A DNA stretch of 36,527 bases from Halococcus hamelinensis 100A6 (GTDB lineage: Archaea > Halobacteriota > Halobacteria > Halobacteriales > Halococcaceae). Where the stretch lies: NCBI RefSeq assembly GCF_000336675.1, contig NZ_AOMB01000034.1, positions 1 through 36,527 on the forward strand, in the 5' to 3' direction. The number at the start of each line of letters is the position of its first letter. Positions within the stretch are counted from its first letter, which is position 1. The translations under genes and the position numbers were made by a program. Below, one piece after another: positions 15,975 through 24,740 of the stretch. Below the pieces are notes generated by a model that was not told where the DNA came from, searched no databases, and saw only the letters and a list, made by a program, of their open reading frames with translations.

Positions 15975-17168
15975 TTAGAGTATGCCTTGTTCGTCGAGTT
16001 CGACTATCGCATCAGCCGAGAGCCCCAATCGGTCTTTGAGGATATCGCTAGTATCCTCACCTTTGCGCGGAGCAGGCTCGACATCAGGTTCGGGAGCGTC
16101 CGAGAAGTGGATCGGTGAACCGAAAACGCGGATGCCGTCCTCGAAGTCTGGGTGGGATACCTCCGGTGCCATCCCCCGCTCGGAGAGATGAGGGTCCTGA
16201 AGCACCTCCTCGATGGTCTGTACTGCACCGGCTGGGACGCCGGCATCGACGAGGCGATCCTCGATGGCCTGACGGTCCCGATCAGCGGTCCATTCCCCGA
16301 TAACTCTATCAACTTCATCCATGTGATCGACCCGCTTGACGTTGGTTTCGAATCGGTCGTCATCGATGAGATCGGTCCGACCCATCACTTCGAGCAGCGT
16401 CTCCCAGTGGTCGTCCGAGGCACAGAGAATGGTGACGTATCCATCCTGTGTTTCGTAGGCGTTGTATGGAGCCTTCGCGAGGCTACTGTGGTGATTGCCC
16501 GTCCGCGGTGGAACGTCCGTTTCCTTGTACGCCGCCGCCAACTGTGATAGCAACGCTGGGAACACCGACTCGTACATGCTCGCCTCGACATACTGTCCCT
16601 CTCCCGTACGTTCGCGCTGGAAGAGTGCCCCAAGCACGCCTGCCGCGAGGTGGGTTCCGCCGAGGAAGTCGCCCGGTGCGATGCCAGTCTTGACGGGAGT
16701 GTCATCCGGAAACCCCGTTGCGTCCATCACCCCACCAGTTGCCTGCACGACGAGGTCCATCGCGAGCATGTCGCTTCTGGGACCGGTGTCGCCGAACCCA
16801 CTACCGTGGGCGTAGATGAGTTCGGGATTGACCGACGAGAGCGTCTCGTAGTCAATGCCGAGTTTCTCCATCGTGCCAACGGCGTAGTTTTCGACCAGTA
16901 CATCGGTCTCTTCGACGAGGTCTTTCAGCAGCTCCGTCCCGCGCTCCTCGGCGAGGTTGAGCGTGATGGCGTCCTTTGAGGAGTTGAGCATCACGATTTC
17001 GGGCGGTTCGCCGCTCTCGACACGTGACCGGAGCGGCTCGCCGAACGGGGGCTCGACCTTCACTACGTCCGCACCCATATGAGCGAGCAGCAACGAACAG
17101 TAAGGGCCGTTGTAGATCTGTCCGAGGTCGAGTACCTTGATACCGTCGAGTGGTTGTGAAGGTGTCAT
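15975..17168 (-). CDS. Class III CoA-transferase (CaiB/BaiF family)
   Basis: The start is the ATG at 17166-17168, giving 397 residues beginning MTPSQPLDGIKVLDLGQIYNGP, the usual family opening; the frame upstream to 17270 lacks conserved sequence. Family landmarks are ADVVKVEPP (33-41), the NLAEERG and LVENYAVGTMEKLGIDYE region, HGSGFGDTGP (121-130) and MDLVVQATGGVMDATG (137-152). Asp138 there is the expected catalytic aspartate that forms the acyl anhydride. Such enzymes move CoA between carboxylates such as formate/oxalate, carnitine or dicarboxylates. The gene diverges from a CoA-acylating aldehyde dehydrogenase, so it probably activates or releases the same acid, possibly sulfoacetate. 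The substrate is inference. Confidence 0.9.
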   Translation of the reverse strand: MTPSQPLDGIKVLDLGQIYNGPYCSLLLAHMGADVVKVEPPFGEPLRSRVESGEPPEIVMLNSSKDAITLNLAEERGTELLKDLVEETDVLVENYAVGTMEKLGIDYETLSSVNPELIYAHGSGFGDTGPRSDMLAMDLVVQATGGVMDATGFPDDTPVKTGIAPGDFLGGTHLAAGVLGALFQRERTGEGQYVEASMYESVFPALLSQLAAAYKETDVPPRTGNHHSSLAKAPYNAYETQDGYVTILCASDDHWETLLEVMGRTDLIDDDRFETNVKRVDHMDEVDRVIGEWTADRDRQAIEDRLVDAGVPAGAVQTIEEVLQDPHLSERGMAPEVSHPDFEDGIRVFGSPIHFSDAPEPDVEPAPRKGEDTSDILKDRLGLSADAIVELDEQGIL

Positions 17169-17309
17169 ACAGGATGGCTGTCCCGGCCGCGTATTAGCGT
17201 TCGGCTTCCTGCTTCCAGTAGTGAACATACTGAGCGTTCGGCGCTCGAGTTTGCTAATCCGTATGTCCACCAGCCAAAGACTATTCCGTTACGGGAGTAA
17301 ATCCCCCGC
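17169..17309. promoter_or_regulatory. Divergent promoter region between CoA-transferase and aldehyde dehydrogenase
   Basis: These 141 nt separate the two divergent start codons. A short dyad GAGCG-TTCGG-CGCTC lies at 17232-17246. TATA-like AT-rich strings lie near 17284 (ACTATTCC, 26 nt before the dehydrogenase ATG) and near 17195 on the minus strand (GCTAATAC). One regulator could control both genes from here. Confidence 0.35.
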
Positions 17310-18740
17310 ATGAGTCTTCAAAAGAACACTTCAACCGATCACGAGCCAACAGTAATCGTCTCCGAACTCATCGAGAACGCCGAAGCGGCGATGGCTGCCA
17401 TCGACGACTACGACCAAGAGCGCACCGACGAGTTGGTTCAAGCAGTTGGGTGGGCCATCTACCCTGAGAAACGCGCACGTGAGATATCAGAAGTGGCCGT
17501 CGAGACCACGGGACTTGGCAACGTCGAAGACAAGATAAGCAAAAAACAGCGCAAGACGAAAGGCACCCTCTCGGACGTTCTTGGCAAGCCATCCGTGGGT
17601 GTCATCGACCGCGACGAGGAGGCCGGCCTGGTCGAAATCGCAAAGCCTGTCGGCGTCGTCGGCGCTGTAGTACCCTCGACGAATCCGGGCGCAACGCCGG
17701 GGAACCTCGCCATGATGGCGCTCAAAGGTCGCAACGCCATTGTGCTTTCGCCCTCGCCGGGCGGGGTCGAGACATGCGAACTCGTCGTTGAGTACATCCA
17801 CGAAGAACTCGAAAAAGTGGGTGCGCCAACCGACCTCGTTCAAATGGTTCCGCGACCGATCAACAAAGCAACCACTTACGAGCTGATGGAGCAGGTCGAT
17901 CTGCTACAGGTAACCGGGTCAGGTAGCAACGTGGAACATGGCGAGGAATCAGGGACGCCGAACTACTGTGTTGGCGAAGGAAACGCGGTATCGGTCGTTG
18001 ACAGCACGGCCAACCTTCCGGCGGCCGCCAACCGGATTCAAGAGAGCAAGACGTTCGATTACGCAACGAGCTGTTCGAGCGATAACTCCGCTGTGGTCGT
18101 TGAGAGCGTCCATGAGGACTTCCTCGCTGCGCTCGAAGCCGAGGGTGGCTACGTCTGCAGTGACGAGGAGCGCGCGAAACTCGAATCGACCATGTTCCCG
18201 GAGGGCCACGGCTCACTCAGCGGCGAGGTCGTCGGCCAGCCGCCTGCGGACATCGCCGCCGCCGCAGACCTCGGAGAGGAAGCGCAGGATGCGTCCTTCT
18301 TCGTCGTCGAGGGCGAAGGCGTTGGTTCTGACTATCCGCTGTCCGGCGAGAAGATATCGGTCGTGCTCACCGTTTACGAAGCTCCTGATTTCGATTCGGC
18401 GCTCGACCGAACTAGTGATATCCTCGACTTCGAGGGTACTGGTCACTCTTGTGGCCTTCACACCACCGATGACGACCACGCTGAACGTATCGGACACGAG
18501 ATCGATGTTGCCCGCCTCCTTATCAATCAGCCACAATGTTACGGCAACGGTGGAAACTTCGATAATGGCTTGGAGTTCACTCTCTCGATGGGGGCTGGGA
18601 CGTGGGGGGGCAACCAGACCGACGAAAACATCAACTATACACACTTCCTCAACACGACGACCGTATCGCGCCCTCTCTCCGAGGAGGTCCCAAGCGACGA
18701 GGCGGTATTCGGATCCTATCTCGAAAGATACGGACGATAG
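17310..18740 (+). CDS. CoA-acylating aldehyde dehydrogenase, sulfoacetaldehyde dehydrogenase (SauS)-like
   Basis: This 476-residue protein belongs to the short CoA-acylating branch of the aldehyde dehydrogenase superfamily (EutE/PduP/SauS). Landmarks are VGVVGAVVPSTNPGATP (114-130), the nucleotide-binding region around GRNAIVLSPSP, VTGSGSNVEH (201-210), YCVGEGNAVSVVD (219-231) and the catalytic cysteine 255 in FDYATSCSSDNS. The TSCSSxNS form recalls the sulfoacetaldehyde-specific SauS rather than the ICASEQ form of EutE. A C-terminal NGGNFDNGLEFTLSMGAGTWGGN is also typical. The enzyme would interconvert an aldehyde and its acyl-CoA using NAD(P) and CoA. The family call is firm; the sulfoacetaldehyde substrate is an inference from the motif and the comAB genes 12 kb away. 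Confidence 0.8.
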   Translation: MSLQKNTSTDHEPTVIVSELIENAEAAMAAIDDYDQERTDELVQAVGWAIYPEKRAREISEVAVETTGLGNVEDKISKKQRKTKGTLSDVLGKPSVGVIDRDEEAGLVEIAKPVGVVGAVVPSTNPGATPGNLAMMALKGRNAIVLSPSPGGVETCELVVEYIHEELEKVGAPTDLVQMVPRPINKATTYELMEQVDLLQVTGSGSNVEHGEESGTPNYCVGEGNAVSVVDSTANLPAAANRIQESKTFDYATSCSSDNSAVVVESVHEDFLAALEAEGGYVCSDEERAKLESTMFPEGHGSLSGEVVGQPPADIAAAADLGEEAQDASFFVVEGEGVGSDYPLSGEKISVVLTVYEAPDFDSALDRTSDILDFEGTGHSCGLHTTDDDHAERIGHEIDVARLLINQPQCYGNGGNFDNGLEFTLSMGAGTWGGNQTDENINYTHFLNTTTVSRPLSEEVPSDEAVFGSYLERYGR

Positions 18741-19149
18741 AGTTCCTCGGTTTCGTAGTCAGCAAACGGCCCATCCCGTTATCGTTGGTCCCGAAGCGTC
18801 TATCAAACGTATTGAAGCCAAACCTTCTCCATGTTCTAGAATGGAGTATTGGGTTAGTTCGAGACAGATGCACGATCTGTCCGTGTTTCCCTCTTAGATA
18901 TCCCCGAATAATCTCCTCGAAGCTCAAATAGTGGGGAGGACAACCAGAACAAGTAGTAACGGGGTCACTGTACATTTGCCGCTGGGATCGACAAACGTAC
19001 CAACGGTAACGATGTCGGTACAATTCTCGGTAATTGTGAGCGAAGCACGGCGGTCCTCGCGTTGATGAAGTTGGTACGGAATCAGTGCAGCCGGCCGATT
19101 CTATCAATTATACAATATAAAAGACCGATTGATCTAACTCGATTGAAAG

Positions 19150-19161
19150 GTGGTTAACCAC
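19150..19161. promoter_or_regulatory. Perfect 12-bp palindrome, candidate operator
   Basis: GTGGTTAACCAC is self-complementary and lies about 250 nt upstream of tctC, just downstream of an AT-rich run. It could bind a dimeric regulator. No matching copy was noticed upstream of the other operons. Confidence 0.3.
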
Positions 19162-19254
19162 GATCCGTCGTAAAGTGAGAGACATCGCCATATCGAATCA
19201 GAGGTTAGCTTTAATAGCCTGTTCGTTTTTCGTCGCTCATGGAGCTTTCTCACG

Positions 19255-19322
19255 CAAGCACCACGCTTAATTGGTTGTTATGTTATCTACTCATGTGAGA
19301 AAGGGGTCGGATTCCGTCATGC
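19255..19322 (+). promoter_or_regulatory. Promoter-proximal element shared with comA (tctC copy)
   Basis: CAAGCACCA (19255-19263), TAAT (19268-19271) and a 26-nt element (19297-19322) with core AGAAAGGGGTCGG then TTCC and CATGC recur at 29481-29549 with the same order and spacing (42 versus 43 nt between first and last parts). The 26-nt parts match at 22 positions. If TAAT is the TATA box, transcription would start at or near the 26-nt element, so it could be an operator over the start site or a 5' leader signal. It ends 85 nt before the tctC ATG. Confidence 0.6.
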
Positions 19323-19407
19323 AGCGCTGACGGATATATATCGAATATCCCTTCCAAGAAGTCTGTAAGAGAGTTCCAGCCTATGCGGCGAAGTAGATAA
19401 AACAAAG

Positions 19408-20469
19408 ATGGATCAAATGTTCACTCGGCGGGAGGTCGTTGGCACAGGAATCGGACTCGGAGCGGCTGGTTTAGCTGGTTGTACCAGTATATCCGGTGAG
19501 AACACAGGGTCTGGCGGAACGAACAACTCTACAAGCGGATCAGGTGGGAACTATCCCTCTGAAGAGGTCTCGGTCATCGTTCCGTGGTCTCAAGGTGGTG
19601 GAACGGATCGTTCGACCCGTGCACTCACCCCGACGTGGTCGAAGAAGCTCGGGGCGAATTTCGTCGTCCAAAATTATCCCGGCGGCTCCACACAGGTCGG
19701 TGGCGAGAAGCTCTACAACGCCACTGCGGACGGGTACAACATCGCCATGTGGAATCTGCCACAAATGCAAGCGACTTGGCTGTTTCAAGACGCTCCGTAT
19801 GATGGGTCGGACTTTGATTATATAGGGACAAACCACTGGGACCCAACGATGTGGTTTGCCCCGCAGGATAGTCCATACGAGAACATGACGGAGTTCATCG
19901 AGTACTCGCGAAATAATAGTGTCACTGTAGGGACGACAGCAGCTATCGGGAATACCGCACTGTCAGCACTCCTCGTTAAAGATTCCTATAATCTCGATTA
20001 CCAGCTGGTGAACCTCGAAGGTGGCTCTTCGGTCCGGCAGGCAGTGCTGGCCGGCGACGTCGATGCAGCAGTCAACCAGCCATGGGCATTCAACCCATCG
20101 AACGTTGGGAAAGTAACCGCACTTGGAACGCACACTTCTGAGCCACAGAGCCTCTGGCCGAATACTCCGACGTTCAAGCAGCTCGGTATGACTGACGTCC
20201 CCTTAGTCGACGAGGGGCTTGGACAGTGGAAACTAGTCGTTGCACCCGGTGGGCTCAAGAAGAACCACCCTGACCGGTTTCAGCAATTAGTGAAGACGTA
20301 CAAACGGACGATGAACGACAATGACTACCGCCAACGGGCGAAACAGCAGGGCAAACTTACCAAGATCCTTCAGTACAATGGTCCAGAGAAGACCAAGAAC
20401 ATCGTCAACCAGAACACGAAGTTTATGAAGAAATACCGCTCACTGATCGAGAACTTCAGACAAGGGTAA
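19408..20469 (+). CDS. tctC: Tripartite tricarboxylate transporter substrate-binding lipoprotein
   Basis: This 353-residue protein starts MDQMFTRREVVGTGIGLGAAG, a Tat-type signal with lipobox LAGC, then a Ser/Gly/Asn linker. The binding domain has the TctC/Bug family opening VIVPWSQGGGTDRSTRAL (usually P-x-x-x-GGGTD), VQNYPGGSTQVGGEKLY, WFAPQDSPYENMTEFIEY and GGSSVRQAVLAGDVDAAVNQP. The family delivers carboxylates or sulfonates, including tricarboxylates and, through SlcHFG in Chromohalobacter, sulfolactate. It heads an operon with tctB 20 nt downstream. The long upstream region shares an element with the comA promoter, linking it to sulfonate metabolism. The actual ligand cannot be read from the sequence. 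Confidence 0.88.
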   Translation: MDQMFTRREVVGTGIGLGAAGLAGCTSISGENTGSGGTNNSTSGSGGNYPSEEVSVIVPWSQGGGTDRSTRALTPTWSKKLGANFVVQNYPGGSTQVGGEKLYNATADGYNIAMWNLPQMQATWLFQDAPYDGSDFDYIGTNHWDPTMWFAPQDSPYENMTEFIEYSRNNSVTVGTTAAIGNTALSALLVKDSYNLDYQLVNLEGGSSVRQAVLAGDVDAAVNQPWAFNPSNVGKVTALGTHTSEPQSLWPNTPTFKQLGMTDVPLVDEGLGQWKLVVAPGGLKKNHPDRFQQLVKTYKRTMNDNDYRQRAKQQGKLTKILQYNGPEKTKNIVNQNTKFMKKYRSLIENFRQG

Positions 20470-20489
20470 TACCTTCTACACACATATCT

Positions 20490-21062
20490 ATGAACATATC
20501 CGATTCGGATAAACCAAGCTTCAGCTTACTGGATAGAGAGGTGGTCGTTGATCCCGGTGAGGCGATCTTGCCGGTAGTAGTGCTGATTGGGTGCGGTATA
20601 TACTACGGAGGGACGCGTAGCCTACCCAGCCAGTCCATGGTATATGCTGGACCGTTGCTGTACGGAACGGCGGCGCTTGCAGTTATTACATTTGCTCAGC
20701 ATTCACTCACTATCGGACAAAAAACCGGTGAAGCTACCCCTCCCACACAAACATCTGAAGGGCAGACGGTCACCTCAGCAACCGATGCCGCTGAAGCGAC
20801 CGCTGAGTCTGGGACCGGGACCGAACCCGAGTCAAACAACAAATACTTCAATCGCTACACTGCGGCTGGGCTAGTTGTTCTCTCGGCTGGCTACGTGTTT
20901 TCGCTTGAGATACTCGGGTTCATCTTTCCGACCGTTGGGTTTCTGGCAGCGTTGGTAACACTGTTCGGTGAACGCCGGCCGATATACATTACCACGTACT
21001 CAGTCGCTCTAACAGCCGTAACATGGGCAATCTTCATCTACTGGCTGAACATCCCGCTATGA
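20490..21062 (+). CDS. tctB: Tripartite tricarboxylate transporter small membrane subunit
   Basis: This 190-residue protein has four transmembrane helices (about 27-42, 52-68, 129-150 and 156-188), the usual TctB plan. A polar Thr/Ser/Glu-rich loop of about 55 residues lies between helices two and three (about 72-126), longer than usual and typical of halophilic adaptation. Sequence conservation of TctB is always weak, so the call rests on topology and its place between tctC and tctA. Its stop codon overlaps the tctA start by four bases (ATGA), indicating translational coupling. Confidence 0.82.
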   Translation: MNISDSDKPSFSLLDREVVVDPGEAILPVVVLIGCGIYYGGTRSLPSQSMVYAGPLLYGTAALAVITFAQHSLTIGQKTGEATPPTQTSEGQTVTSATDAAEATAESGTGTEPESNNKYFNRYTAAGLVVLSAGYVFSLEILGFIFPTVGFLAALVTLFGERRPIYITTYSVALTAVTWAIFIYWLNIPL

Positions 21063-22585
21063 ACGGAGCTCCCATTCAATTGGCTAGCGGTTCGCTCGGA
21101 GAAGGTATCGGAGTGTTGTTCGATCCTGTTATCATAGCCGTGATATTTGTTGGAACAGCTATTGGTATCGTCTTCGGTGCTATCCCTGGCTTTTCCGCTA
21201 CGATAACGATCATACTTCTTACACCCGTCACTATCCCACTTCAGCCCGCTGTTGCACTGATTCTCCTCGTATCAGCGTATGGTGGTGCGGTCTACGGAGG
21301 ATCTATCCCGGCTATTCTCATCAACACCCCAGGTGCACCCGGTTCAGTAGTGACTTGCTGGGATGGATACAAGCTCACTCAGCAAGGAAAAGCCGTCTAT
21401 ACACTTGCTGTTTCAGCGTTCGCCTCTGGTATGGCTGGGATACTCGCAGCTGCCGTACTCCTATTGGCGGCCCCGATCGTCGCCGAGTTCGCCCTCGAAT
21501 TTGGGCCCCCCGAGATGTTCCTTCTGGCGATTTTCGCGCTAACGATCATTCCAGCAGTGAAGAACTCCTCGCTCAGTAAGGGACTACTTGCGGGGCTGTT
21601 CGGTCTCTTGGTTGCAACCGTTGGAAACGACCCGCAGCTTGCACAACCCCGGGCGACTTATGGGTTGACGATACTACAAAGTGGCCTCGATTATATCGTC
21701 ATCCTCATTGGACTGTTCGTTCTGACAGAGATGATTCGACTCGCGATGCGGGGGTCGACAGCTGAAAAAGTGGAGGATGAGACACTCGGTGGCTACGATC
21801 AAGTAGTTGCTGGCGTCAAGGCAGTGATCGCTCGCCCAGTTGATTTCCTTCGTTCAACGGCTATCGGGGCATTTGTCGGGTCGCTGCCGGGCGCAGGAGC
21901 TGATGTCGCCAACTTCGTCTCATACAACGAAGCTCAACGATGGTCGGGCGAAGAGAAATCCGCACTCTATGGAACGGGAATAATTGAGGGGGTCATCGCT
22001 GCTGATTCGAGCAACAATGCCACTCAGGGTGGGGCGCTCATCCCGACATTAACCCTTGGCATTCCTGGAAGCGGATCAACAGCAGCATTAATCGGGGCGC
22101 TCGCTATCCACGGCCTGAATCCCGGCCCAGGACTCTTCCAACGCTCTGGACCGATCGTCTACGCGATGATACTCTCGTTGTTCCTCGGAAATATACTCAT
22201 AATTGTCTATGGACTCCCCGGCTCACGATACTTCGGGAAAGTAGCCTATATCCCGGTTCGTTTCATTATCCCGATCGTAACTGTGCTCGCGGTAGTCGGG
22301 GCATTTGCAGTGCGGAATGCACCATTCGACCTGTATGTCATACTCGTCGTCGGCGTCCTTGGACTCGTCTTTGTCAAGTACGACTATCCACTCGTCAGTC
22401 CCGTACTCGGGGTTATTGTCGGTGATATCGCTGAAACGGGGTTCGCACGAGGATGGCTACTGAACAGCGAAAGTTGGAGTGCTTTCATCACTAATAGTGG
22501 AGTGTCCATCGGCCTCACCGTTCTGATCTCCCTCTCACTCTTGACAACGATAGTCGGAAACTACCGCAAAGGACAAAGCAATTAG
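21059..22585 (+). CDS. tctA: Tripartite tricarboxylate transporter large membrane subunit
   Basis: This 508-residue protein starts at the ATG 21059 that overlaps the tctB stop; the frame upstream inside tctB is not used. It has about twelve transmembrane helices and the two TctA family signatures: GAIPGFSATITIILLTPVT near the N-terminus with YGGAVYGGSIPAILINTPGAPGS, and the second-half counterpart GSLPGAGADVANFVSYNEAQRW with NATQGGALIPTLTLGIPGSGSTA. These glycine/proline-rich hairpins form the substrate pathway. Transport is normally driven by a cation gradient, sodium being likely in a halophile. Both pore repeats are complete, so the operon appears functional. Confidence 0.93.
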   Translation: MNGAPIQLASGSLGEGIGVLFDPVIIAVIFVGTAIGIVFGAIPGFSATITIILLTPVTIPLQPAVALILLVSAYGGAVYGGSIPAILINTPGAPGSVVTCWDGYKLTQQGKAVYTLAVSAFASGMAGILAAAVLLLAAPIVAEFALEFGPPEMFLLAIFALTIIPAVKNSSLSKGLLAGLFGLLVATVGNDPQLAQPRATYGLTILQSGLDYIVILIGLFVLTEMIRLAMRGSTAEKVEDETLGGYDQVVAGVKAVIARPVDFLRSTAIGAFVGSLPGAGADVANFVSYNEAQRWSGEEKSALYGTGIIEGVIAADSSNNATQGGALIPTLTLGIPGSGSTAALIGALAIHGLNPGPGLFQRSGPIVYAMILSLFLGNILIIVYGLPGSRYFGKVAYIPVRFIIPIVTVLAVVGAFAVRNAPFDLYVILVVGVLGLVFVKYDYPLVSPVLGVIVGDIAETGFARGWLLNSESWSAFITNSGVSIGLTVLISLSLLTTIVGNYRKGQSN

Positions 22586-22862
22586 ACCCGGATAAGCAGG
22601 GGAATACGCCGTGTTGAGGTTAGTAGGAACCATCCGCTCGCGAGAACGGAAACACATGCGGCTTGAATTATCCACTGGGTAGCAAATAGGGCAGTGGTAT
22701 GACCAATCAAGACGGCTGACGGTACACCCTGATGCCGCCATCCCTGAAGCGATGGTTTATAGCAGGTCAAACGACCAGACCAGTGACGATTGGTTACACA
22801 AGGATTTTGTGGAGTTGATGCTGGTGTTTTTTACGCTGGCTAACGGTATCTCCTCTATCGTT

Positions 22863-23912
22863 ATGCAAACAGCCACCTATCACGGCAAAGGCGACGTTCG
22901 CATCGAAGAACGACCTGATCCGGAGGTCAAGAACGCGACTGATGCCGTCGTTCGTATCACCCATACCGCTATCTGCGGGTCAGATCTTTGGTACTACCGC
23001 GGACAGCGCGACCATCCCGAGAATTCACCTATCGGTCACGAACCGATGGGTATCGTCGAGGACGTTGGCGATGCCGTTCGTCATGTCGAACCCGGGGACC
23101 GTGTACTTGCACCATTCACTATCAGTTGTGGTTCCTGTGAGTTCTGTCGGAAGGGACTCACTACCTCTTGTGTGAATGGTTCCTCCTGGGGTGGCGACGA
23201 AAGCGGAGCGCAGGGAGAAAAGATCCGTGTGCCTCATGCTGGTGGAACCCTGGTTCGGGTACCTGATCGATACAAGGACAACGAAAAGACACTCGAAGCG
23301 CTTCTGCCGCTTACTGACGTCATGTGTACCGGCCATCATGCTGCCGTCAGTGCTGGCGTCGATACCGGTGATACCGCCGTCGTCATCGGGGATGGAGCCG
23401 TTGGGTTATGCGGCGTTCTTGCCTCAAAACGCCGTGGAGCTGAACGAATCATCGCGATGGGACACCACGAGGACCGCCTCGAGATCGCCGAATCGTTCGG
23501 TGCGACCGAGATAATCTCAGCGCGCGGCGAGCAGGCTATCACGGAGGCTCGTGACCAAACCTACGGTGGTGCGGACCACGTTCTCGAATGCGTCGGCACG
23601 GAATCATCGATGGAGACAGCCGCCGCAGTTGCTCGACCGGGCGGGTCAGTCGGCTACGTCGGCGTCCCAATGGGTGTCAAAGATACTGAGTTTCTCCGGA
23701 CTATGTTCAGCAAGAACATCTCGCTCGCTGGTGGTATCGCTCCAGCTCGGAGTTACATCGATGACCTCATGAACGATATACTACAGGGAACACTTGACCC
23801 ATCACCGGTGTTCACAAAGACCGTCGAGCTTGATGATATCCCTGAAGGATATCGAGCGATGGATGAACGCAACGCAGTGAAAGTGATGGTGAAAGTCGAC
23901 AGATCCGGCTAA
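22863..23912 (+). CDS. Zinc-dependent medium-chain alcohol dehydrogenase
   Basis: The ATG at 22863 (349 residues, MQTATYHGKGDVRIEER) is chosen because it gives the normal family N-terminus; the longer frame from 22752 adds a non-conserved hydrophobic stretch. Catalytic zinc ligands appear in ICGSDLWYYRG (Cys) and GHEPMGIVEDVG (His-Glu). The structural zinc lobe has four cysteines in SCGSCEFCRKGLTTSC. The Rossmann motif is VVIGDGAVGLCGVLASKR. TTTTTTAC about 30 nt upstream may be the TATA box. The enzyme would oxidise an alcohol or reduce an aldehyde with NAD(P). Next to a sulfoacetaldehyde-type dehydrogenase it could act on isethionate or a related hydroxy-sulfonate, but that is speculative. 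Confidence 0.9.
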   Translation: MQTATYHGKGDVRIEERPDPEVKNATDAVVRITHTAICGSDLWYYRGQRDHPENSPIGHEPMGIVEDVGDAVRHVEPGDRVLAPFTISCGSCEFCRKGLTTSCVNGSSWGGDESGAQGEKIRVPHAGGTLVRVPDRYKDNEKTLEALLPLTDVMCTGHHAAVSAGVDTGDTAVVIGDGAVGLCGVLASKRRGAERIIAMGHHEDRLEIAESFGATEIISARGEQAITEARDQTYGGADHVLECVGTESSMETAAAVARPGGSVGYVGVPMGVKDTEFLRTMFSKNISLAGGIAPARSYIDDLMNDILQGTLDPSPVFTKTVELDDIPEGYRAMDERNAVKVMVKVDRSG

Positions 23913-24424
23913 TTCGATCGCGAGCAAGCCTGTAGTCCCCTATACTCCCCTCCTAAACCTCCGACGCAGCACTATAAACGTAAGCTGCGCCTTTTGAACA
24001 CCATCACTTAAACGATCTCTCCGATTCCCCATCGATGATGTGTTCCTCATTCGAAAGATGAGGCGCTCATCCTCGTTCAGTTGGGAAAACCCGCGAACTG
24101 CAGATTCAGAAGCCTTGCTTCTCCTGTCGTCGATCACTACGCTACTGACAGGGCTCCTCTCTTAGAAATCGTCCTCAAAGCGATGCAAGCAGTCCACCAA
24201 TCCTCGATAGTGAGAGAGTTTTTCATTCCCAAAATAGAACGTGGAAATTGTGCCGCCGGACGATTTACAGGTCATTACTGGTTCACTATCGTCCTCGGAG
24301 TCGGGTTGAGTCATCCATTCGCCTCTCCTCAGTGGCTGAGTCGTGATCGACTCCGAGGAGAGTATTCACCGATTCACTATGCGTTCGTCGAAGAGGCTCG
24401 GAGAGCGCCTGTTGTGAAATGCTG

Positions 24425-24545
24425 AGGGGGGGCTACTTCCGCAGAAGTAGCGGATAACCTAGATATCTCAGAATCGCCTGCCTTCGTTACCTCGATCAGT
24501 GCTTCTCGCTCGGTTAAGTTCGGTAATAGCGGTATCTGCTTCTGA
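24425..24545 (+). pseudogene. Possible remnant of a winged-helix regulator
   Basis: One frame reads GGATSAEVADNLDISES, which resembles the first helices of haloarchaeal winged-helix domains (A-T-T-A-E-V-A-D-x-L-x-I-S-E-S). It loses similarity immediately after, has a stop just upstream, and ends at 24543-24545. The same bases contain a perfect 8-bp hairpin (24432-24451) that may simply reflect this codon string. Confidence 0.3.
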
Positions 24546-24710
24546 CTTTGACGGTATTCATCTGTCGTTCGTGAGACAAGTAGCTATCCATCGATCCACC
24601 CCAAGTGACTCATCGAGAAGAGTGATCAATAGAACCTGTGACCGATAGGAGGCTTCCTATTCGTACGGTCTCATAAGTTTGACAGCAACAGTCACATACT
24701 GTACCACGAT

Positions 24711-24720
24711 ATTTTTATAC
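24711..24720 (+). promoter_or_regulatory. TATA box for nadE
   Basis: ATTTTTATAC is centred about 26 nt before the GTG start at 24741, so the transcript would begin at or next to the start codon (leaderless). Confidence 0.6.
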
Positions 24721-24740
24721 AGTGACGAACGTGTAAGGCC

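Larger units (their letters stand above)
18741..19407. other. Long regulatory intergenic region before tctC
   Basis: This region is AT-rich compared with its flanks. It contains an AT-rich TATA-like run (about 19106-19123), a perfect 12-bp palindrome (19150-19161), the element shared with the comA upstream region (19255-19322) and a second TATA candidate GATATATATCG (19333-19343). A minus-strand open frame over 18649-19107 has no recognised motif and reads as a shadow. No gene is assigned. Confidence 0.5.
23913..24740. other. Long stretch without an intact gene
   Basis: About 830 nt between the alcohol dehydrogenase and nadE. Short open frames on both strands (for example 24081-24425, plus) have no family signature and atypical codon use. 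Positions 24425-24545 contain a likely helix-turn-helix scrap, described separately. The 3' part (24700-24740) is the nadE promoter. The region looks decayed. Confidence 0.45.

Noticed and set aside
17938-18897. 319-codon plus-strand frame overlapping the aldehyde dehydrogenase
   Set aside because: Ser/Arg/Thr-rich out-of-frame reading of the dehydrogenase gene, whose own frame has all catalytic motifs.
24432-24451. Perfect 8-bp hairpin with CGCA loop as a terminator or riboregulator
   Set aside because: No T-run follows, and the same bases encode ATSAEVA of a likely helix-turn-helix scrap, so the symmetry may be chance.
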